Position numbers and translations under genes: made by a program | Notes under the pieces: model-generated | Seen by the model: the letters and a program-made list of their open reading frames with translations, nothing else | Told to the model about the DNA's origin: nothing | Databases searched by the model: none | Part shown: piece by piece, positions 10,260 to 22,199 of the stretch | Position numbering within the stretch: position 1 is the first letter of the stretch | Layout of the letters: every line of letters starts with the position of its first letter | Assembly (NCBI GenBank): GCA_035578155.1 | Contig: JAPWDM010000006.1 | Span: 49,097,529-49,161,528 of the forward strand | Length of the DNA stretch: 64,000 bases | Direction: 5' to 3' | Source: Brachynemurus nebulosus | Lineage: Eukaryota > Arthropoda > Insecta > Neuroptera > Myrmeleontidae

Positions 10260-12225
10260 AAATCCTTGAACTAATCCGGGAACGGAACAGACAAAGACGA
10301 CTGTACCAGTGGACAAGACAGATACATTAGAAGGACTTACAGACGCACTAAACAAAGACAATTTGTTAGTTACAGATTCTTCGGAGAAAATCCAAATTAT
10401 CGCGGAATCATTCCAGGAGGCGCACCGCATCGGAGAGCAGCTGCCACATCCACGTGAAAGCGCGGGTATTGCACGAGCAGCAGCCGAAGTCGCGAATGCG
10501 TCTGTCCTGCCGACTACTATCAAACCCACAACTGTGGACGAGATCAGTAAACACATTAGGAAAGCAAGAAATCGTAAGGCCCCCAGCGCCGACACCATCT
10601 CCAACCGGCACCTGAAAAAGCTGCCGAAGAAAGCTGTTCTTCAGATGAAACATATTTTCAACAGTTGTTTACAACTCAGCTATTTTCCGCAACAGTGGAA
10701 AGTGGCAAAAGTTGTTCCTCTTCCCAAACCGGGAAAACGACACAACCTCCCCACCAGCTACCAACCTATCAGCCTTGAAAAAGTCATCCATACCCGCCTT
10801 CTATCACACATAGAAGAACATGAACTTATCCCAAATGATCAATTTGGTTTCAGATCCGGTCACTCAACGACGCACCAGCTCGGTAGGATTACCGACCACA
10901 TCACCCGCGGATTGAAGCTGAACACGACGCTGGTATCGCTGGATATCGAGAAGGCTTTCGACAATGTATGGTACGCCAACCTCATCGCCAAGCTGCAGTC
11001 CCATGATGTACCAATGTATATCACCAAGATCATCCAGAACTACCTCACCAACCGGAGCTTTTATGTCGAAAGCGGCGACGCCAAGTTCAGCGTCCTCCAG
11101 ATACCAGCAGGCGTGCCCCAAGGTTCGATCCTTGGGCGAGTCTTGTTCAGCTTGTATATCAGCTACATCCCCAAGATTCCACCCAAGGTCCAGATCGCCC
11201 TGTACGCTGATGATACTGCCGTCTTCACCTCATCAACGAGAGCGAACCAGTCGACTGCTGATAGGCGGATTGAAAATTTGCTCACCACCCTCCAGGACTA
11301 CTTCCAGGAGAACTGCATCAAAGTAAACTCCAACAAGACGGAGGCGACCATCTTCACACACTCCAGGCTGCTTCCACGTTCCCAGCTTCGATGCGGCGAC
11401 TCCCGAATCACCACATCACCTGTCATCAAATACCTCGGTCTGTACCTCGACCGTAAACTAACGTTCAAGACAGCTGTAACACGACGACCAATCGCCGGCG
11501 AATGTGCTGCTGCCCGACTGCGGCCCCTACTCATCTCCAATGTCATCCCGACGGCGAAGAAGATACAGCTGTACAAGACGTGCATCCGGCCCATCGTCAC
11601 ATACGCCGCACCTGTGTGGTGCACTGTTTCATCTGGCAACATTGCCAAATTGCAACTGTTCCAGAACAGGATACTTCGTCTTATCCTAAACGCCCCGCGA
11701 CGTACCCCGGTACGTCAACTACATCAAGAATCAGGCGTTGAACCTGTTCTTGACTACATTATGTTACTAACTTCACGTCACCTGGCCAGATGCCGTCTTC
11801 ACCACTACGATCGAATTGCTGAGATGTTTCTGCCTTCAAAGACACTGTCTAAGCGGAGCAAGAAGTTCATCCTGCCGATGGATATCTCCCCACCGTGACT
11901 GCCCTCGGCCCCGGTGGGGGGGCGGTCAAATGTGTACGTGCGGACGGAGTAAATGAAGAGAAAGTGTGTGCGTAAGTGTTTTTAGGTTAAGTTTTCATTT
12001 TATTTTTAATTATTCATGTTTAAAGGTTTTTTGAAAATTTTCCTTTGTATAGAGTCATTAATAATTAAGTTTTCTCATGTATTGTATTACTTAGAATTGT
12101 ACATGTTAGGTTAGGGTTAAACACTAGTTGTAGGTAACTAGAATTAAGTGAAGTATTATAATTACATAAAAACTTTGTAAAATATTGTGCCGTTTTGAGA
12201 AAAAATATATTTCGTATTTCGTATT
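10260..12225 (+). mobile_element. Jockey-clade non-LTR retrotransposon, 5'-truncated, with 12-bp TSD
   Basis: TGAATAGCAACA at 10248-10259 is repeated exactly at 12226-12237 and brackets the element. Inside are the reverse transcriptase region and a 3' UTR of about 325 bp that ends in two TTTCGTA-type units instead of a long poly(A). ORF1 and the endonuclease domain are missing, as in most 5'-truncated copies made by target-primed reverse transcription. The GC-rich coding part stands out sharply from its flanks. Confidence 0.9.
10309..11898 (+). pseudogene. Reverse transcriptase ORF2 fragment, jockey clade (529 codons open)
   Basis: The encoded polymerase copies element RNA at a nicked chromosomal site. 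Visible motifs by residue from 10309 are: Lys-Ala-Pro-Ser-Ala-Asp (90-95); Pro-Lys-Pro-Gly-Lys (139-143); Gly-Phe-Arg-Ser-Gly-His-Ser (180-186); Asp212 in Val-Ser-Leu-Asp-Ile-Glu-Lys-Ala-Phe; Gly-Val-Pro-Gln-Gly-Ser (268-273); and the catalytic Tyr-Ala-Asp-Asp (299-302). Thumb and C-terminal regions follow to a stop at 11896-11898. It begins at GTG, so this is not a true start. The upstream bases 10262-10320 encode the preceding jockey segment (Leu-Ile-Arg-Glu-Arg-Asn) in another frame, implying a deletion with frameshift near 10315-10330. After Pro-Ile-Ser-Leu (residue 156) roughly nine residues normally present in the family appear to be missing in frame. It is therefore defective. Confidence 0.85.
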
Positions 12226-12237
12226 TGAATAGCAACA

Positions 12238-12520
12238 TTATTTTGGAAAATTGTTCGGTGAATTCGATTTGACGCCAATGAATTACTTTCTTTGGAAAAA
12301 TATAAAACTTACTTATACTAGTAAACTGTCAACAACTGATTGGAAGTCAACATAATTTATGTCATTGTCGAAACATATGCTAAGTTACTGGATAATGTGG
12401 TTCAAAATCGGAATGACAGAATGTCAAAAATTAATTTTAAATAATATGTAAATGCTACTAAATGGCTTTCCAAATCTAAAGAAACAATAATTGGCCTCCA
12501 ACTTAACTTATAGGTATTTT
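12238..12520. other. No gene recognised
   Basis: Short AT-rich flank between the jockey element and the next repeat. Confidence 0.4.
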
Positions 12521-13170
12521 TAACCGGCTTCAAAAACGAGGAGGTTCTTAATTCAACCCGTATGTTTTTGTTTTTTTTTTATGCATGTACACCGATTTCT
12601 CCCACATTTCTGGGCCAATTCGCGCCATTCTTGTTTTGGTTAGTAGACAAAACCCTCCAGGTGGTTCCATAAAAATTTTATTGACATTGGTTGAGTAATT
12701 TTCTAACCGTCTTCAGTAAATATGAATAATTACGTCACTTATTGCATAACATGTAATATGCAAAATTACTTACTTTAAAAACTATAGTAACATATTTTTT
12801 AATTTAAGTCGATCCAACTATCCTAAAAATAATTTTCTACCTAAACGTATGAAATTTGGAATATTATTCTATTATTCTTTTATTAAGCTATTATCATTAT
12901 AAAGGCTGGTAAGCATTGTCACTAAAAGGTATGAAATAAAAGTTTTTTAAAAAATCGACTTCAAAAAGTAAAAAAATAATATAATAGCACGTATTTTGAA
13001 GTCAAGCGGGCGTAGTATAAAAAAATGTAAATCTTGAAGAATTTGTGAGTTTTGTAAGCACATCCGTTCACAATTTTTCATAGCCGCCCCGCTTGATTTC
13101 AAAATACGTGCTATTATAATATTTTTTTACTATTTGAAGTCGGTTTTTTAAAATACTTTTATTTTTTCAT
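12521..13170. mobile_element. AACCGGCTTCAAAAA-type insect repeat with internal foldback
   Basis: It starts AACCGGCTTCAAAAACGAGG and ends TTTGAAGTCGGTT, so its ends are inverted. The last 240 bp (12930-13170) form a hairpin with arms of about 90 bp containing TAGCACGTATTTTGAA and its complement, and a loop of about 60 bp. I recall the opening motif as common in insect genomes, but I cannot assign a superfamily. Confidence 0.55.
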
Positions 13171-14427
13171 TCAATTCATTATTTTCATTAGGTATTATTA
13201 TTATATTTCAAGATTTGTTTCAAATTATGTTAAAAATATTAAAGTATTTTAAAGTATACAATGTTGTTTTCTTACCTCATTTTCCGAATTTTTGCACGGA
13301 ACGCTGAGTTAACGTATTTTCTCTTACATTCTGTATTTGTGTATAAAGTTGTTTATTATGCATATTTTGTTATATCTACACTATTATAATTCTATTTTAT
13401 TTATTATTACTGTCAAATCGTTTGAAAAAAGATACAAAAATGATTAAAAAGTGATCATTTTATATTGATTGTCGTATGTTACACGCAGCATTTCACTTGT
13501 TTCGCATTTTATGTGTCTGCTTCGTTTTTTTGTTTGCTGATTAAATTATTCATTTATTATTGAAACATAACACAATCGTAACCAAATAACCGATATTAAT
13601 GTCGATATCAGATTAGTTATTTTGAATTTAAAATAACAGTTTTTAAAATTGTAATTTAGTTGAGATAATTTTTTTTTTTACTTTTGAATTTGAGAAATTT
13701 AAATAAACAAAATCGACGGTGCAAGCAAAATTATGAACACTTACAAATTACTCCGTTTAATTTTACATTTCATTTCATATAATGGTGGAGGTCACGGAAA
13801 GTAGGTTTCTACCATTGTCCAGCATATATTCAAAGCTGAAAATCTTTTCTTTGCACTGGATACTTATTTTTATTGCAGCGTGTAATATAAAATTACCACG
13901 AACAGTAACTAGCTAGTCTTGTAGCAATAATATTTTATTTTAAATAATTTGAAACTATTGTATTCTTCAATTGACTTTATATGCAGTAAAAGAACAAGTG
14001 CACAGCTTAACTCTTACTGAAAAAATCCAAACATACTCATGATAATAAAATGATATTAAATGCGATTCGTTGCCGATGTACACCTCAGTTTTTTTTTTTT
14101 ATGGATATCTAATATAAGGTATAAACAGGTACAATTCTTGTACAGTAGCAATAAAAGCTTGCTAATGATTAATTCAGATGAACAAGTTATATATTTTGTA
14201 TTTAATTCTATCTAGTTTTAATTCGTTTAAGGCACTAATCTGTAGTTTAGTAATTTGCAATAATCAATCGTTTTGTTACACATTTCTAAAGTATTTACCT
14301 TTTAGAATACGCCCTCAAAAGGAACTTTATAAATTTTCAATATTTACAAAGTTATGTCTACTTAAATGAGGCAACAATTATATTCACTGCGGCCGGAAAA
14401 AATTAGACCTAATGCAGTTATTAAATA
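13171..14427. other. No gene recognised
   Basis: AT-rich with only short chance frames. Confidence 0.4.
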
Positions 14428-14443
14428 TATAACTAATATACGG

Positions 14444-14544
14444 TTATATAACTAATATACGGTTAAATTAGTTCAAAATCCAACCAGCTATATAACAGTT
14501 ATATAACTAATATACGGTTAAATTAGTTCAAAATCCAACCAGCT
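14444..14544 (+). repeat. Tandem duplication, 55-bp period
   Basis: A 46-bp word starting TTATATAACTAATATACGGT appears at 14444-14489 and again at 14499-14544 without visible change. A third partial copy of its first 18 bases lies just upstream (about 14428). Confidence 0.9.
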
Positions 14545-15476
14545 GGACTTATACTCTTACGGCTTTACGAATTTTGTTTAAAACTTTCAGCATGTTTTCC
14601 GAAAACTACTTGTTTTGACGTGGTCGACATAAACTTTGGAGTTCTATTAACCCTTTTATTTTAGCCATACAGAAATTTTTTTTGTCTCGAAATGTCGGAC
14701 CTTTTACTGCCAGTGACAAGTACAATAGATAAGGTTACAAAAAAAGAAAGAAAATCAGAGATCCCAAAATCAAAAAAGTTAACCCTAGAAATTTGCAAAA
14801 TATAAATTATACTATACTATAAATTACACTGGTAAAATTGAACATTACTTAGAATTATACAGTATTTCAAAAAATTTGTCACAGATGACAGCACCTGTAC
14901 CGGCGAATATATACATTTAGCATAAAGCATTTTGAGCCGCCATGTTGCATGACGAGTTAACTCGTCTTAATCATTTAAAGAGTTAAACCGATTAGTTTGA
15001 ACCATCAACAAACTTTTCTTTATGATTTGAAAAAATTCAAAAATATTTTTTTTAATAATTTCAAATAGTTAATATTAAAAATTTAAAAAAATATTAAATA
15101 ATTTGAACCACCTTATTTCTAAAACAGTGTGATTTTTATTTCCGACTTATGAAAGGGTTCCAGTCTTTTGGGCAAGTTCACCCCCTTTTTTTACAACAAA
15201 ATATAAAAGCTGACAGTATGTTAAATTTTTATTTTTATTTTTCAAGAAAATTTTTTTATTCATTCTCAAAATATTAATAAACAAACTGTAAAAAAATTGT
15301 AGTAGAAATTGAGTCTTCAAGAACGGTCGAAATTTACGCATCTAGACTAGAATGTTGCCTTTAGTCTATTACTAAATTAGCTATTTGTAAGAAAAGAAAT
15401 ATAAAAAAAAATCCTCCGGGTGCTTGCCTTCTAAATGCGTGTGTGCTTCCACTCAGGTGAAATATACTTCATAATT
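14545..15476. other. No gene recognised
   Basis: AT-rich. An ACGAGTTAACTCGT palindrome lies at about 14951-14964; no gene seen. Confidence 0.4.
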
Positions 15477-15684
15477 CGCTTTCCTAATATGAAAGTGAGA
15501 TATCTGGGAAATGTTAGTTTTGAGATAATTGAATTTTAAATCTTAATAATACATTAATTTAAATGGTGACCTTGAGATTTAAAGGATAAAAGTTATATAT
15601 CCTACGAACTTGTGAAATATTACGTGGTACTAAAAATGAAAATCGGAAAATTCCCAGATACCTCACTTTCATTCTAGGAAGGCG
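15477..15684 (+). mobile_element. 208-bp MITE, family with 54075-54288
   Basis: The TIRs read CGCTTTCCTAATATGAAAGT and, inverted, CGCCTTCCTAGAATGAAAGT, followed by a shared GAG(A)TATCTGGGAA. An inverted relative lies at 54075-54288 and matches across the interior, including CTTAATAATACATTA. The flanking bases are themselves palindromic (ATT/AAT), so the target duplication is ambiguous. Confidence 0.75.
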
Positions 15685-16429
15685 AATATGTAATTTGCAA
15701 TAATATTCTATCACAATAAAGTTCTGTAGTACAAAAAAATGGGGCATATTAAGCCATTATTTTAATAAGAGAGAAGATTTGAATGACACTGGGGAAGAAA
15801 TTGACAATTTTTTTTTCAATTTTCAATATTTTATTAAAGTTTATTTTTGCCCTACTATAAAATTTGTTGGTGGCTATCACAAGACCTTACAAAATAATGC
15901 AATTTCATTTCAATTTTTAAAACTGACCTATATAAATGCAGCTTAATGCGCTAGGTATTTATAATACAGATATTATACAAAAGTTGGGATCTCTGTTAAA
16001 TGTCTATTGTGTTATGTTATGCATACATGTATAATAATAATATACGTATATACAGGTACACAACAAAGATATCTGCATCACACAGAAGTGTATTTATAAA
16101 TATGTAACTAAGTATTTAATTATTGTATGCGTTGTCTTCTGAATACATGCATACATAATTTTATAATAACAAACCGCACCCTCTACACTGACTGCCTCGT
16201 TTGCATACACTGTAGTACAAAAAATTTTTAAAAGGTATAAATAACCTTAAAAATTCTAAAAATTTCAGAATATTACTATCGATAAAAAACAGGTATATTT
16301 TAGGTGTAATTTAAGAGCACTAATAAAAAATAATGTATTCTAACGGTTTCCGACGATAGTAAATTAGGCGTTTTTCGATTATACTAACGAAAATTTCATA
16401 AAACGTAAATTTCAGGAAATACATACTTC
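15685..16429. other. No gene recognised
   Basis: AT-rich; nothing recognised. Confidence 0.4.
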
Positions 16430-16640
16430 CTAATCTTATAATATTAAGCGAGCAATCTTTGTATATATGTAGGTATGTACGTCCTTTTTTCTCGGAAACG
16501 ACTCTACGATTTTGATGAAATTTACTATGAGGGAGTTTTTGGGTCTTAGAAAATGATCTAACTAGGTCTCAACTCGCTAAAAATTCGTTTAATTTCCTAA
16601 GTCTCTTTTCACTAAGCGAATGTCAAATTTTCATTTTTGT
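16430..16640 (+). repeat. Dispersed arthropod repeat fragment
   Basis: It contains TATTAAGCGAGCAATCTTTG, a short TA/TG-rich spacer, then CTCGGAAACGACTCTACGAT and TTTGATGAAATTT. I recall this combination as a widespread arthropod interspersed repeat. There is no coding content, and the class cannot be given from sequence alone. Confidence 0.4.
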
Positions 16641-19600
16641 TACTAACTAAATGTATTTTACAATATTAAAAAAATTAAAAATAAAAATTTTTTAGACTAA
16701 ATTTTACTGTAATCATAAACGCAATCTGTTAAATTTTGAATAATACAATGCAATAAAACCTATACATGCGTCAAATTTAAAATAACGAACTCACATGGAG
16801 CAAATTTAAAATGGTACGCATGCGCAATTTTTTTAAATAACTTTTTAATTAATTATGCTTTATTAGGCGATCCTACGAACATTTTACCGTTATATTTAGA
16901 CACTACAGACGATAATCTTTCTGTTGTTACCAAAAAAATTACATTCACGATTGCTTCCGGCTAACTTCAGTACAAAATTTTGATTGTTAATAACAAATAA
17001 ACTAAAGGGCTACAAACGAAAATAAATATACTACAAACATCTACAAACGGCCTACAATCGATTGAAGTTATTAAATTTTGACTACAAAAAAACTTCCGGC
17101 CAGCGTTATGATGCCGGTTAACTGTCCAATTATCATCAGTTGCCACATCTGCTCTTGTCAACAAATTCCATTCAAATAAAATTTACACTGTTTGTGAGCT
17201 GGGCTCGGTTACCCTGATATTATATTTTAAATCACAATGACGTTGCCGTTATAGGTAACGTTAAAACGTTTTACAAGGCTCTTTGACTTTCCAAGTGCTT
17301 CTAGTTTTTACAATATCAGTTTCTGCTTTAGTGGGTAAATTTGAATCGTAAAGACTAAACTGAAGTTTGCAAAAATTTTATTAAATGAATCATTAATTAG
17401 ATCCCGTTATTAATTAGATTTTATATATTTTATGACATAGTTGGAAAGTAAAATATCTAATACTTTATAGGTACACATAAGATTCCCGGGGGGTTCCACA
17501 AGGGTTAAGTTTACACATCTACAACAACTATTATAAATTTTGGGACAGTAAATTAATTTTGATTAATTTAATTAATCAACTGGTTAATATTAATTAATCA
17601 AAGGTATGGGAAAATATATGTCAGAATATTTGGTACACGACTGTGAGAATGGTGAAAACACCGAAGACTTAATTACAAAAATTTAGGAAAATTACAAGAA
17701 CAGAGTAAACCAAACATTTATTATTTATCATAGTTTATTTACCGTATAAATGATATAATATTATTGAGGTAACTGAAGATCAAAACTAATTGAAGTAAGT
17801 GTCAGCAAATTCAATAAAGACTTTAAAAAACATCCCCAAAACCGTCAAACTATTCTTTCTTAAATATACTTTTCACTTCAAGGAACAAATGTGGAAATCC
17901 ATCAAACACAACTATTTACTAGTACAAATGGATAAATATGGCAGTGTAAATCACAGCTAATAGGGCGCTACATAGCCCTTATCTGTAAGGAGAATAACCC
18001 CGACTCCGTTCTTACTGATTTTTTTATTAGTATATCTTTAGCGTTTCCACCATTCCTATAATTACGTACTCAGTGGATTAAATAAGAAAAAAAAAAACAT
18101 TTCCGGTTACATCGATGATTTCATAATAGGTAATTCAAATATGTTTTCTCTATATCTTCGATTTATTGCAACAGCTGCAAAGTTCAGTCAAAATTTTACG
18201 CCTTATATCGGCATGTTGTAATTGATCCCGGAAAACAAAATAAAAAGTAAAACAATTTGCCTGCTTATCATAAAAGTCTTTTTCGTTTTTTGAAAAACCG
18301 TTAGAAACCTAATTTTTCATTGGCATACCCAAAGAACATCTGAAATAGACGTAATTTTTATTTAGTAGTTTTTTGAAATCTTTTAATTTTTTTGTGGGGC
18401 GAGACAAAAAATTTAACTGAAATTAAAAAGCAGGTAATAAAGTAAGCATGTGTATTTAAGTTTTAAGTTAAAGATGACTGATTTTTATATTAAAAATAAC
18501 TTATCCCGAAAAATATCTTATAATATATATTCACCTCTCACCAACACTCCCACCACCATTTGAATTATTTATCCTATTAATTTTGTCCATTAGACTGAAC
18601 AGTTTTTCTTTTCAGATTCTCGTAAGATGAAACAAAAATTTTTGAATTCAGATCCATTTAAATTATTAAAATACACAGACGTTTTTTTCTACATAAGCAA
18701 GTACGATAGTATGTAATACACTCACAAATACATTCAAATTCATGCATAATATATCTGTTATAAAACGCGAACTAGATTTTCGATACCTACGCATTTTCTG
18801 TCATAGTTGTGTGCACGAATTCTTCACTTGGTCAGCCTCAGCCGAGCACAGAGCACAGTCAAACATTGTTTAACCAGAGCTACCTGTTATACTCATAAAT
18901 TATCATATTATTATAATTTTATTTATATTTAATGTCGCCTTTGTAGACTTTTATATATTTATATATATTATGCTGGGGTACAATTGAAAAATTAAATAAA
19001 TACGTTAAATTATGTTACTTGGGTACGCAAGTGTTATGAGTTGTGAGACTTCATTGTTTATAGTACCTCATATGCATAATATGTAGGTAAGGTTATTTAT
19101 TTTTTTGAGGTGTTGTAGTCAAACTGTGTCTATTAGTTGTAATTATTCATAATTGTAATTGTAACCATAAAAGTTGTGGAATATATGATGACTGTTGGTA
19201 ATCAATTATTAGTTTTACATAAAGTTGGTGGTATGAGTAATTATGAAAATTTGTTGAGAAATTAATTAAAATAAAAATAGTTTTAATGAATTACAGCAAT
19301 TAAAGGCACAGACTTTTTAAATTTATATTTCTTGATAAATAATTTTAATCACACATTTATTAATAATGGCAGCAGAATTGAAGTACGTATGGTGTTCTAT
19401 GTACGTATAAAACCAAACAAAACACTGATATTTTCAATTGTTGAAGCTGTTGAAATGGAAACACTTACTTAATCAAGGATCAGCGTGTATTACTTTTCTG
19501 TTTTAATTTTGGATAAAGACACTTTGTATGTCATAAACCTATGCTAACAATCTGGCTGAATAAATTCGATACTAAAAGAACCCGTTATTTGTTCAAAATT

Positions 19601-19790
19601 GCTAGAAAGCTATTGTTTAAAAATATCTTGAAAAATACCAACTTCGTCATAAAAAGAGTTGTTTGCAGATTTTACTGCGGAAAAGTTTAATCGGATTGAA
19701 TACCTTTTCATACTGTTTTGTTGATTTTATGCAAGTAAATATCTCAGTAACGGTAGTTCTTACGAGCAAAAGTGAGGAAATATTTTTTTT
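16641..19790. other. No gene recognised (3.1 kb)
   Basis: AT-rich sequence with stops in every frame. I saw no exon-like region, RNA gene or clear terminal repeat. Confidence 0.4.
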
Positions 19791-20283
19791 CTACTCCTAC
19801 TATTAAAAGTAACATTTTGCGCATGGCTAACTATATGTAAAAATTAACAATTGCCCACAGAATGCGGAAAAGAAGGAAAAGAGCGTGCGAAATAATTTCC
19901 CACGCCTTAATATAATAAAAAAGTAGGCTGTTCCGGTAGTTTAATATATAATATATAGAAATAATACTAAAAATATACATAAATGTATGTTGATTATTTA
20001 TTATTGTTTCCATAGTTTCAAAGTATACTTTTGCAAAAATTTGAACATCTTATCATTGACATTATAAATTTAAAAAATTTTTACTACTTATTGAAATTTT
20101 ATTTTAATTATTTATGTTAAATTTTACGAAAAAAATGTGCTCGTAGAAAAAGTATAGTGTAAAATACGTAGGAAAAGCTTATTTCTCACTCATACGAATT
20201 GTTGCACTCGCCCTGCGGGCTCGGGCAACAAACTCATATTCGTGAGAAATAAGCCTCTTTTCCCACTTATTGTACAATATACT
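19791..20283 (+). repeat. Dispersed direct repeat, pair with 41547-41977
   Basis: It opens CTACTCCTACTATTAAAAGT and continues through AACAATTGCCCACA and a TTGAACATCTTA segment into the hairpin MITE at its right end. The copy at 41547-41977 shows the same order with small deletions. Both copies carry the hairpin, so it moved with the larger unit or pre-dates its spread. Confidence 0.75.
20151..20283. mobile_element. 133-bp palindromic MITE with GC-rich tip
   Basis: AGTATAGTGTAAAATACGTA at the left pairs with the complement of the right end. Inner arms CTTATTTCTCAC and GTGAGAAATAAG bracket a GC-rich tip, CGCCCTGCGGGCTCG. The 41845-41977 copy is also 133 bp. Confidence 0.7.
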
Positions 20284-22199
20284 ATTGTAGCAATCTTTAC
20301 AAGCATCAAGTTTCATATTACCTCATTGTTTTTACCGAAAAATAAATGTTCCTTGATATATTCGCAAGAAGTAATTTTTGTCATTTTTGAACAAATGTAG
20401 GTACTTAGTAATCGCAAAATTTTTACGGAATCGAGCTTGTTTAGACAAATTGTTGACAAATGTTTTGAACATATACAAAGTATCTTTATACAAAAAAATA
20501 TAAGCAGTAGAAATCTGTCTGAAAGAGGAGCAAAGTGACTCTTGAATTATAAGGGATAATAGAAAAAATTTAATCAAAAATCAAACCAAAAACAAAGACA
20601 TTAACATCAAAAGACGCTCTGTTTCAAACATGGATGGCTAAATAGAACCGGTAAAATTGTCCCAACTGTCGTAGTCTGAATTTATAAGAGAATTGATACC
20701 TAATATTTCCAGTGTTTTGAGGACATTTCTTCCCATTTTTAAAAACTCGCACTATAATATTACCAAAGAATGATTTAAACCATATGTTTAATTTAAGAAA
20801 AATGAAAATTCATTTTTATGACGTCATGAAATATATTTAATTACTTTTATGTTACAAAAATTACGGTGTAAGTTTCAACGACTTGGTATTTATTGTTCAT
20901 AGTACGTTTTGTTTGATAAATCTTTTCATTTTTGGCGAATTACAAACCTTAGAATTACTTAAAGCGGACATCTGATTATAAAATCAAATCTATGGATAAA
21001 TTGTAAAAAATCATGTTGTATCATAATGTATTTTTGTGAAATACATTTGTGTTGAATCAGCTTGAATTTTGGATTCTTTCGAAAATATGAATACCGACAT
21101 ATTCCTACGGTAAACACAATAAATTTTGCACCTTTTCTTCGGGGTTAGGGCCTGTATTAAATGTAAAATGATTTAATTGCAACCGAATCAAAATTGAACA
21201 AGAAGAAAAGTTAGTGACCATAGATATACAAGAGCTAAATTTTCAATTTAATAACTACCGTGCCCAGTGTCGCCTGCGAATGACTTGGACACCGCTACCC
21301 CTACCAAACGATTATGATACATACACCAAAACACATCATTGTATCTACACAAACATGCGAATGTGTTAGTACAATATGACGTATATACATGTTTGTATGA
21401 CTTGGCACCTTGCATATATATAGTATATAATGTCATGACCGACCTATGTAACGAACAACCAGCAATTAAAAATAAATTTATTTATATTAAGAAAGATATC
21501 CTTTTTTTTGAGAATTTTTTTGTTCAATAGAATTTTTACACTTAAATACGATACTTCATATTTTTTTCTGTTTAAATTTCAAGAGTTGTTTAAAAAACAA
21601 TGATACTCGTTACGACGTGAACCTCATCACGAACAGTAACAGACTAAATCAGAAGCGGTGTAAATTGACACAATATTGCACCTTACGAACGACCGGTTTT
21701 TATATGTAGGCTGCTTCTATAAAAATACAAATATCTTCTGTGTTGGTGACCTAGACAATCACGTTATATCAGAATTAATGAAAATCAAAATAAATATTCA
21801 AATTTAATTTTATGAAATAATTAATCCGGCCCCGGCCACACTCTGGCTGCTGCACTGCCGGATGCAAATAAATTATGTCATAATTGTTATTTAAGAGCGA
21901 CATTGTTTTAAGAGTTATCAAACAAAATATTGGTTGTAGGTGGGTTCCGTAACAATCTTATGCACTCACTTGTTTATTTTAAAATATATAACAATAATTT
22001 TTTGTTTTGTTTTATTTACGTTCAATGATTTAATTGTTACGGCAGAACTTTCTAAATTTTGTTTCAATTAAATTTATTATTTTATTTGTGTTTGATTTGC
22101 TATAATGCCCTTTACCTATTGAATATATTAAATTTTAAAAATTGTTAAAAAAATGAAAGATATATATTGCGATATGTTTGTAGATAACCCATATACAAA
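20284..22199. other. No gene recognised
   Basis: AT-rich; several short open frames have no family resemblance I can see. Confidence 0.4.

Noticed and set aside
10227..11741. Several other open frames of 60-125 codons on both strands
   Set aside because: Shadows of the GC-rich reverse transcriptase frame.
14444..14544. CRISPR-like array
   Set aside because: Only two full units with no unique spacers, in animal DNA; a simple tandem duplication.
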